Shown one piece after another: positions 26,381 through 32,091 of a DNA stretch of 64,000 bases (positions within the stretch are counted from its first letter, which is position 1; each line of letters begins with the position of its first letter). The stretch spans positions 1 through 64,000 of the forward strand of contig CAYWIM010000003.1 of assembly GCA_964458325.1 (NCBI GenBank), read 5' to 3'. A program made the position numbers and the translations under genes. Below the pieces are notes generated by a model. The model saw only the letters and a program-made list of their open reading frames with translations. It ran no database searches and was not told the DNA's origin. Source of the stretch: JAGMXM01 sp964458325. GTDB taxonomy: Bacteria > Verrucomicrobiota > Verrucomicrobiia > Limisphaerales > UBA1319.

Positions 26381-27124
26381 TCACCGAGTCGCCTTGACCG
26401 AAAATCGATACATGTCGCCGCGATAAATCGAGTCCTCCATCTCGAGGATCTGCTCCTTGCCGCAGAAGGTCACCCCTTCCACCTGAAACGCCGGCACGGG
26501 AGCCCGCAGCCCGAACACATCGAGCAGGTCGTCCGGCACCTCGATGGCGCTCAGGATCTGGTCGACCTGGCTGAGCTGCAATCCATACTCCTTCTCGTAG
26601 ATATCGTAGAGCGAACTCTCCAGGGGCTGCTTCTGGATCCCCGGACAAAACCGCAGCGAGATGTAGCGAATCTCGCGCATCATGGGGATCCCGTCGGCCA
26701 ATCGCACGCGCTCGATCCGGCACAGCGGGCCGCGCAGCATGTAAAGCCGGCCGTTGACAGTCACTGAATGCCCTGCTTTGTGCACTAAGGCCTCCACCAA
26801 TCGGGTCGATGGCGTCCGCCCCGCCTCCCGCATGTTCCGGGTGAATCCCAGGATGCGCATGGCGCTTCGATCCACCCGGTTCTGGCGCACGAAGGTGCCT
26901 TTGCCCTTGATCCGGACCACCCAACCTGCCTGCTCCGTCTCCTGTAATGCCCTGCGCGCAATGGTGTTGCTAACTCCATATCGCCGGATCAACTCGTTTT
27001 CCGATGGCACCCGTCCGCCCAGCGGCAGCTTCCCGCTCTCGATGGACCCGATGATTTCCCGGCTGATGCGCAGATACTTGGGAAGCTCCACGTCAGCGGA
27101 GTGAGACTTGAGCTTAGGGGCCAC
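26381..27124 (-). CDS. GntR/HutC-family regulator (UTRA domain)
   Basis: A 247-residue regulator. The N-terminal winged helix-turn-helix is GntR-type (LPKYLRISREIIGSIESGKL, then VPSENELIRRYGVSNTIARRALQ). The UTRA effector domain covers about 85-245 (ILGFTRNM, RIERVRLADGIPMMREIRYI). UTRA regulators usually bind a phosphorylated sugar or a small acid and repress the neighbouring genes. It is the first gene of the operon, 6 bp before E1 alpha, so autoregulation is likely. Confidence 0.9.
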   Translation of the reverse strand: MAPKLKSHSADVELPKYLRISREIIGSIESGKLPLGGRVPSENELIRRYGVSNTIARRALQETEQAGWVVRIKGKGTFVRQNRVDRSAMRILGFTRNMREAGRTPSTRLVEALVHKAGHSVTVNGRLYMLRGPLCRIERVRLADGIPMMREIRYISLRFCPGIQKQPLESSLYDIYEKEYGLQLSQVDQILSAIEVPDDLLDVFGLRAPVPAFQVEGVTFCGKEQILEMEDSIYRGDMYRFSVKATR

Positions 27125-27243
27125 GCCAAACCTATCGCACTAAGCTCACCACAATGTCAATTCGGAAATGCCCCGGCAAGGAGGCAAGGAGCGTCCGCCG
27201 CACGCCCATGCGACCGCGCTGTGTGCCCCGAGGCCCGCGCCCC

Positions 27244-28206
27244 TCATTGCGCGGCCGAGTCCACCCACTCCATCCGCGTGATCCGGATGCCTTTCAGCGT
27301 CGGCAGCAAGGCGGCCATGTACCATTGGCCCTCGTGCCGAAACACCTCGGGCGCAGCCACAGGCAGCGCAGCCACGTAATGGTCGGCGTCGTTGCCGATG
27401 CCGAAGTCGAGCGGGTCTCTCGAGTGGTAGACCATGGTCTGCGCGTTCTTTCCGTAGGCCTGTGTCCGGAAGAGGTAGAAATGACCGGGTTGCGGCTCGA
27501 CCACGAAGGGGCATTCGGCCGAATATGGGCCGTCGCCCGACCTGCCGCCTGCGGCCACAACGCGCTCCCGGCCCCAATGGATCAAGTCGTCCGAGGTGCG
27601 CGCATAATCGAAGCCCTTGTTGCCCGGATGCGCCGTGTAGTAGAGGTGCCAGCGGCTGCCGATCCGCAGCACCATCGGATCCCGCCCGTTGCGGGTGCGA
27701 TCGATCGTGCCAGCGAAATCGAGCTGGGGTTTCCCTTCGGCGTTTTGATAGCGGCTGAAGCGCTTTCCATCCGTACTGGTGGCAAGGCAGATGTTTACCC
27801 AATCGCCGTAGAACATCCAGAATTTGCCTTCGTGCCGGATGACATAGGGCGCCTGCAACCCGCCCCGGGTTTCGCCCAGCGCCGGATCGGCCTGGAGGGC
27901 GATGCCTTTCGGTGTCCAATTGGCATCCGTCAGCTTCGCACCTTCCCAGCGGTGGAACAGCCGCGTGTTGCCGGGCTCTTTGGTCCCGCGGATGCACGAC
28001 CAGATCTGCCAGGCGCCGTCCGCGGCCTGCCAGATCCCGAAATCCACCGGCTGCTGCTTCGGGCTGGTGAGCGCTCCGAGATCCGGATCGCCCGCCACCG
28101 TCCACCACTCGCCCACGAGTCGCGGCGTGACCGGAGGATGTGCGGCGTGAATGCCTTGGACCAGCAACGCTGCGAGCGCGGGGCTGAAAAGGAGCGGGTT
28201 CATCAT
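27244..28206 (-). CDS. Secreted five-bladed beta-propeller glycosidase-like protein
   Basis: A 320-residue exported protein with signal MMNPLLFSPALAALLVQGIHAA. The repeats APYVIRHEGKFWMFYGDW, SRWHLYYTAHPG, PVDFGIWQAADGAWQIW and GHFYLFRTQAYGK are typical of GH43/GH32/GH117-like five-bladed propellers. GH43-like enzymes hydrolyse arabinose- or xylose-containing glycans; the exact family cannot be set without alignment. A candidate acid triad is Asp in PVDFG, Asp in GRDPMV and Glu in SAECPF. The gap to the GntR gene is 119 bp, so it may be separately transcribed. Confidence 0.78.
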   Translation of the reverse strand: MMNPLLFSPALAALLVQGIHAAHPPVTPRLVGEWWTVAGDPDLGALTSPKQQPVDFGIWQAADGAWQIWSCIRGTKEPGNTRLFHRWEGAKLTDANWTPKGIALQADPALGETRGGLQAPYVIRHEGKFWMFYGDWVNICLATSTDGKRFSRYQNAEGKPQLDFAGTIDRTRNGRDPMVLRIGSRWHLYYTAHPGNKGFDYARTSDDLIHWGRERVVAAGGRSGDGPYSAECPFVVEPQPGHFYLFRTQAYGKNAQTMVYHSRDPLDFGIGNDADHYVAALPVAAPEVFRHEGQWYMAALLPTLKGIRITRMEWVDSAAQ

Positions 28207-28256
28207 CGGCCAATCTCACCAAAATCAAGGCGCCGAATAAAGCGTCTTCTTCTCGC

Positions 28257-28612
28257 TCAATCCGCCTCCACCACGCGGAAGAACTGGGCCGGCTCACTCA
28301 TCGGCAAATCTACCATGCTGTTGGTCGCCGTAGAGGGAATGACCCAGCTCAGATTCGTCCAAGGGAACGTGTCCACGGGCCCCTTGCCCTGCACCGGGTA
28401 TGCCTTGCCGATTTCTGAATATCCATCGTGCAAAGCGGGAAACCACCGATGAGACTGAAGTCGGGAATGCCGTCTTGGTTCAAGTCAATCGAGGCTGGGG
28501 TGAACCTCGATGGGATGGAAAAGGCGGGACCGGCGGTGTAGGCGATCAAGCTCTGGGACCGCGCCCAGCGTGAACCGCCCACGATCAAGAGGAGGAGCAA
28601 GAGTCGTCTCAT
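28257..28612 (-). pseudogene. Broken secreted protein: signal plus FG-GAP start and FFRV tail only
   Basis: From ATG 28612 the frame gives a signal peptide (MRRLLLLLLIVGGSRWARS) and an FG-GAP-like start (SIDLNQDGIPDFSLIGG), then runs into unrelated sequence. In another frame, 28380-28257 reads as the C-terminal domain shared by large proteins here (VDTFPWTNLSWVIPS, ending QFFRVVEAD). The middle has been deleted or frameshifted. A remnant of an FG-GAP gene with an FFR-type tail. Confidence 0.6.
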
Positions 28613-28668
28613 GTTCTTGTGCAGGTGAGCCATCAAACGCGTAGGACGTTCGCGGCATAACGACAAGG

Positions 28669-28950
28669 TCACCGACGCGGCGGAGTCGCGTTCGGTGGAC
28701 TGTCTGGTTCGATGTGTTCTTCTCTCACGGAGACACCAAGACACGGAGGTTCCGGATCCAAATACTCAATTCCAACGCCCACCTGGCGCTGGACGCTCAG
28801 GCCCCGCCGCTCCAGCGCCCGGGCCAGGGTCGCTTCGTAGACCGTCTCCAGCAAGCCGGGTCCCAGATCCCGGTGCAACTCGACCGCACAGCCGACCGCG
28901 ATGATCCCTATCGCATTCTCGTTTATCTCCGTGTCTTTGTGCCTCCGTGA
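28669..28950 (-). pseudogene. GxxExxY-family remnant
   Basis: The minus strand reads EINENAIGIIAVGCAVELHRDLGPGLLETVYEATLARALERRGLSVQRQ (given in part; the GPGLLETVYE core is the family hallmark). GxxExxY proteins are about 125 residues; here the C-terminal half is replaced by sequence unlike the family, and there is no conventional start codon in frame upstream. The family is small, common in Verrucomicrobiota and related phyla, and of unknown function. It is flanked by inverted copies of a 27-bp sequence. Confidence 0.65.
28722..28748 (+). repeat. Inverted-repeat arm, left of GxxExxY remnant
   Basis: The 27-bp sequence starting CTCTCACGGAGACACCAAG. The reverse complement of 28927-28953 differs at only two positions. 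The arms flank the conserved core of the GxxExxY gene. Confidence 0.75.
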
Positions 28951-28953
28951 GAG
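28927..28953 (-). repeat. Inverted-repeat arm, right of GxxExxY remnant
   Basis: Read on the minus strand it starts CTCTCACGGAGGCACAAAG. It overlaps the first codons of the GxxExxY reading frame and pairs with 28722-28748. Confidence 0.75.
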
Positions 28954-28977
28954 TACTCTTCACCGAAAGTCCCGGCC

Positions 28978-29835
28978 TCACCGACGCCGGGCCGATGGTG
29001 TCCGATTGTCAACCGAGGCGCGATCCCGGCGTTCGGTGCAGCCGGTTTGTTCTGCATTCCTGTGCATGATCGTCCTGAATCTCGTGGCGCTGATCGGCCG
29101 GTGCGCGATGAGCTTTCCATCGCAAATGATACTGAACACGCCATAGGGCGTTGGAAGCTCCCTGGACGCCTTGGCGCTGCCGACTCGAACCACTTTCGGC
29201 TCAAGCCCCAACCTCCTCGACGCCTCCGCAATCCTCTCCACCGATTTTGCCACATACGGGCACTGATCGGCTGCTAGGATCGTCAGGCCCTTCCGGTACC
29301 GCTTGAATAGTCGCTCCCTGTCGACAATGAACCGAGGATCAGAGGCCGTCTTCTGGAGCTTCTTGACCAGTAGTTCATAGTGGGCCGCGGACGCCTCACT
29401 GCTACCGATGGTGCGATCTACCAAGACAAAACCCGCTTTGAGGAATAAATCACTTCCGGCCATGAGACTATCGGAGCTGGTCACCACGGCGACCCCTCGG
29501 CACTTGCTCTTCTTGGCGTCCTCCAGACAGCTCTTTAGCAGCCGAGATCCAAGCCCTTTTCCCTTGTGTTTGCCATAGACCCACAAGCAATGGATGACGA
29601 GGTAACCCTCTGCCTCCACAGGCCGCCACGAATCATTGCCGAGGGCGTACTCGATCATTCCAACATCACCGGACTTCTCTGAGCGGAGCACTCTGTACCT
29701 TAGGCCCTCCGCATAGCGCTCCTTGAGCCAATTCGTCTTCCGGCGATGCCCCAGGTTGCTAGCGCTTTTATTACCACAGTGGCCGCAGCCGCCGACGTTG
29801 TCAGCATTGGTGTCAATGATCTGGTAATCGCTCAT
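28978..29835 (-). CDS. GNAT acetyltransferase with YoaP-like C-terminal domain
   Basis: A 285-residue protein from ATG 29835 (MSDYQII); ATG 29862 is an alternative. The N-terminal part has a Cys pair (GGCGHCGNK) and a GNAT fold with the acetyl-CoA loop GKHKGKGLGSRLL. The C-terminal half (ILAADQCPYVAKSVERIAEASRRLGL and beyond) resembles the YoaP domain, a thioredoxin-like extension in Bacillus YoaP-type acetyltransferases. Substrate unknown. The last 30 residues (after RTIMHRNAEQ) are Arg-rich and may be read-through into the neighbouring repeat. Confidence 0.8.
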   Translation of the reverse strand: MSDYQIIDTNADNVGGCGHCGNKSASNLGHRRKTNWLKERYAEGLRYRVLRSEKSGDVGMIEYALGNDSWRPVEAEGYLVIHCLWVYGKHKGKGLGSRLLKSCLEDAKKSKCRGVAVVTSSDSLMAGSDLFLKAGFVLVDRTIGSSEASAAHYELLVKKLQKTASDPRFIVDRERLFKRYRKGLTILAADQCPYVAKSVERIAEASRRLGLEPKVVRVGSAKASRELPTPYGVFSIICDGKLIAHRPISATRFRTIMHRNAEQTGCTERRDRASVDNRTPSARRR

Positions 29836-29940
29836 GCTGAGGCTCGGATTGTTGCAGAACATTGATTATGCGACTGGCGGTTCGTATATTGAAAGGCACT
29901 CAAATATGAGCCCAACCCATTACCGCGCAAGGCATTATGC

Positions 29941-30160
29941 ACGCAAAGGAAGCCCAAGGACGTCCTGGGCACTCCGTTGCATGACGTGGACGCGCTCCGG
30001 GCCACGCGGCCCGTTCACTTGCGTCATGCCCCGACTTTAACCGGGACCTGGGCCTTGTTGCAAGCCGTCGGTGACGTTGGGGGATACCCGACCAACCTCG
30101 TCGCTCGTTTGCTTTACGGCTGCGGGTTGCGTGGGACCGAATCTCGGAAGCTGCTTCCGT
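29941..30160 (+). pseudogene. Relic of an integron-type tyrosine recombinase
   Basis: One plus-strand frame reads GTPLHDVDALRATRPVHLRHAPTL and then GGYPTNLVARLLYGCGLRGTES, matching the start of the catalytic domain of integron or XerC-like recombinases (usual form: LVAxLLYGxGLRxxE, where the Arg is catalytic). The reading frame then ends in unrelated sequence without the HxxR/Y box. No N-terminal part is present. A decayed mobile or integron-derived fragment. Confidence 0.6.
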
Positions 30161-30242
30161 GCAGAGAGCCTGAGCCTCGCTCACAGACCGCGCGGGTATG
30201 CTCGCTCGTCGCGCCTTGCCAGCCCGCCCAATCCCCTCCAGC

Positions 30243-30271
30243 AAAATCGGAATTAATTTTTGCACAGATCC
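30243..30271 (-). repeat. Half-copy of a TCTGTGCAAAAAT palindromic repeat
   Basis: The minus strand reads GGATCTGTGCAAAAATTAATTCCGATTTT. It is almost identical to the left arm and loop of the palindrome at 42542-42575, but the right arm is absent and is replaced by a GC-rich segment. Confidence 0.7.
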
Positions 30272-30311
30272 CAAACATCCGCTGGAGGCCCCTCACGGCG
30301 CTCGATGGCCC

Positions 30312-31559
30312 TTAGCCGGCGCCGCCGAACTCCTGGACAGCCTCGAACATAGCCACAATGTTTTCGGGCGGCACCTCGGGCAGGATGTTGTGGACCGCGC
30401 TGAACACAAAGCCGCCGCCCGGCATGAAGATCTCGAGCCGGCGCTTCACGTGATCCTTGACTTCTGCCGGGGCGCCTTTGGGCAGGACGGTTTTCGTGTC
30501 GCAGCCGCCCCCCCAGAAACAGATGTCCCGCCCGAAGTCGGCCTTGAGCCCCTCCGGCTCCATTCCTTTGCAGCTGGTCTGCACTGGATTGATGATGTCA
30601 TAGCCCGCTTCGATCAGGTCCGGCAACAAGGCGCGAATCGACCCGCATGAATGCAGAAAGGTCTTCATCCTGGTGTGCTTGTGGACGTAATCGCACAGGA
30701 TCCTGTGGCGCGGCTTGAAGAAGCGCCGGTACGTGCCGGGCGACATGAACGGCCCCCCATTGGCCCCGAGGTCATCTCCGAAGCGGATAATGTCCGCCAC
30801 ATCGCCGACGGCTCGGCAGGCCTTCTCGAGCCCGGCCAGATGCCGCTCCATGAGGGCATCGAGCATGGCCTCGACCTGTTTCGGTTCGGCCGCCAAGTCC
30901 ATGAGGAAGTTGTCCATGCGACGGAGGAAGCAGCCCCACTCGAACAGGTTGCAGCCGATGACAATCATCAGCGCGCGGCGGCTGGCGCGGCGCAGCTCGA
31001 TCGCGCTTGTCCGCAGACTGTCCCAGAAGCCGGGGTCTGCGGCGTGATCCCAAGGGCTATGGACCAGGGCGGCCCAGAGCACCTTGCCCATCTCGTCCGA
31101 AAGCTGGCGGAAATCGGCCGGATATCCGTCCAGGTATGGAAAGCAGGTCTGATCGAAAAACGCGCCGCCGGCCGGCATCCGGGCGATTTCGAGACCGTTC
31201 TTCGTCCGCGCCACGAACGATCCATCGGTCTGGCGCTCGGGCCGAAACCATGCCGGATAGAGCGCGCTCTGGCCATCGAGGAGCATCGCCGGGCGCCAGG
31301 CGGATCCCTCCTGGTTGAAAGCGCGCCCGATGTCGATCGCGTCCACCTCGAACCGATCGAGCAGGAAGCCCTCCGGTTCGGCCAGCTGCTGGACCACGTC
31401 GTAGACACGCGTGCTTCCTTGCACGAAGCCGAGATGGCGTTTGAGATTGCCGTAGGCGATAGCGGAAATGCCGCTGCTCGGGGTTGCGCCGAGGTCGACA
31501 GGCGCCCTGTCTGGCTGGCGATGTTCGACGGCGGCGAGGATGCGTTCGCGGGATGTCAT
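30312..31559 (-). CDS. URO-D superfamily methyltransferase-like protein
   Basis: A 415-residue protein that starts TSRERILAAVEHRQPDRAPVDLG, a hallmark of uroporphyrinogen decarboxylase-superfamily proteins (MtaA/CmuA-like corrinoid methyltransferases and relatives). A candidate metal site is HSCGSIRALLPDLIEAGYDIINPVQ, with GGGCDTKTVLPKGAP later. True HemE is about 350 residues and lacks the HSCGS segment, so this is not haem synthesis. The family often occurs next to carbohydrate loci in Verrucomicrobiota and Planctomycetota, where its substrate is unknown. Last gene of a minus-strand set running from the cytochrome. Confidence 0.82.
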   Translation of the reverse strand: MTSRERILAAVEHRQPDRAPVDLGATPSSGISAIAYGNLKRHLGFVQGSTRVYDVVQQLAEPEGFLLDRFEVDAIDIGRAFNQEGSAWRPAMLLDGQSALYPAWFRPERQTDGSFVARTKNGLEIARMPAGGAFFDQTCFPYLDGYPADFRQLSDEMGKVLWAALVHSPWDHAADPGFWDSLRTSAIELRRASRRALMIVIGCNLFEWGCFLRRMDNFLMDLAAEPKQVEAMLDALMERHLAGLEKACRAVGDVADIIRFGDDLGANGGPFMSPGTYRRFFKPRHRILCDYVHKHTRMKTFLHSCGSIRALLPDLIEAGYDIINPVQTSCKGMEPEGLKADFGRDICFWGGGCDTKTVLPKGAPAEVKDHVKRRLEIFMPGGGFVFSAVHNILPEVPPENIVAMFEAVQEFGGAG

Positions 31560-31682
31560 GGCTATAGACGGTTCGATCCAAAAGCGTCATCCGCCCGCAG
31601 GGCCGGATCCGTGAACCCGGTAACCGGCAGGCCGCTCACGCGCGAGGAAGGATGGCGCTGCGCGCAGCGGGCGCGGGCTTCG

Positions 31683-32084
31683 CTATTTCAAGTAGTACAC
31701 TTCCTTCGTGTCGGCCCAGATCTTGCCTTGCGCGGCCGCGGATGGCAGCGGCGATTGACACGGGGCCGTCTCTTTCCACCAGCGCTGCGTCTCGGTATCC
31801 TCGGCCATCTTCCTCATGTCCGCTTCGAAATCCGTCCCGGTATATTCGAGGTAGGAGAAGAGGTAGAGCTTGCCGTCGATCTCGCACTCGTGGATCGAGT
31901 AGTTCTGGATGTGGCATTCCTTGATCATCCGGTTGACTCCCGGCCATGGGTGCGCATGGAGATCGCGGTAAACGGCCGCCTTTTCCGGCTTGAGGCCGGT
32001 GACCCATGCGTAGCGCTGGAGCGGCTTGCCGGTGGCACAGCCTGCCGCCAAGGCAAGCGGCAGCAGACGGAGGAGCTTTTTCAT
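31683..32084 (-). CDS. L-rhamnose mutarotase-like lipoprotein (RhaM/DUF718)
   Basis: A 133-residue protein from ATG 32084. The body matches RhaM: QRYAWVTGLKPEKAAVYRDLHAHPWPGV, then HIQNYSIHECEIDGKLYLFSYLEYTG and WWKETAPCQSPLP. RhaM interconverts alpha and beta L-rhamnose in the cytoplasm and is about 105 residues long. Here a lipoprotein signal precedes it (LLRLLPLALAAGC, with Cys as the lipidated residue), so the protein should be anchored in the outer envelope. It lies 7 bp after the fucosidase gene, which fits a periplasmic role in deoxyhexose release. Confidence 0.82.
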   Translation of the reverse strand: MKKLLRLLPLALAAGCATGKPLQRYAWVTGLKPEKAAVYRDLHAHPWPGVNRMIKECHIQNYSIHECEIDGKLYLFSYLEYTGTDFEADMRKMAEDTETQRWWKETAPCQSPLPSAAAQGKIWADTKEVYYLK

Positions 32085-32091
32085 AATTTGT

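Larger units (their letters stand above)
29836..30311. other. Intergenic region with recombinase relic and repeat
   Basis: No intact gene here. It holds the 3' part of a tyrosine-recombinase relic on the plus strand and an A/T-rich repeat copy at 30243-30271, which separates the acetyltransferase from the URO-D gene. Confidence 0.6.

Noticed and set aside
28978..30311. A complete mobile element
   Set aside because: Only a recombinase fragment and half a repeat are present; no transposase, att sites or terminal repeats define an intact element.
30312..31559. HemE uroporphyrinogen decarboxylase
   Set aside because: The HSCGS segment and extra length place it in the methyltransferase-like branch of the superfamily; no haem genes nearby.
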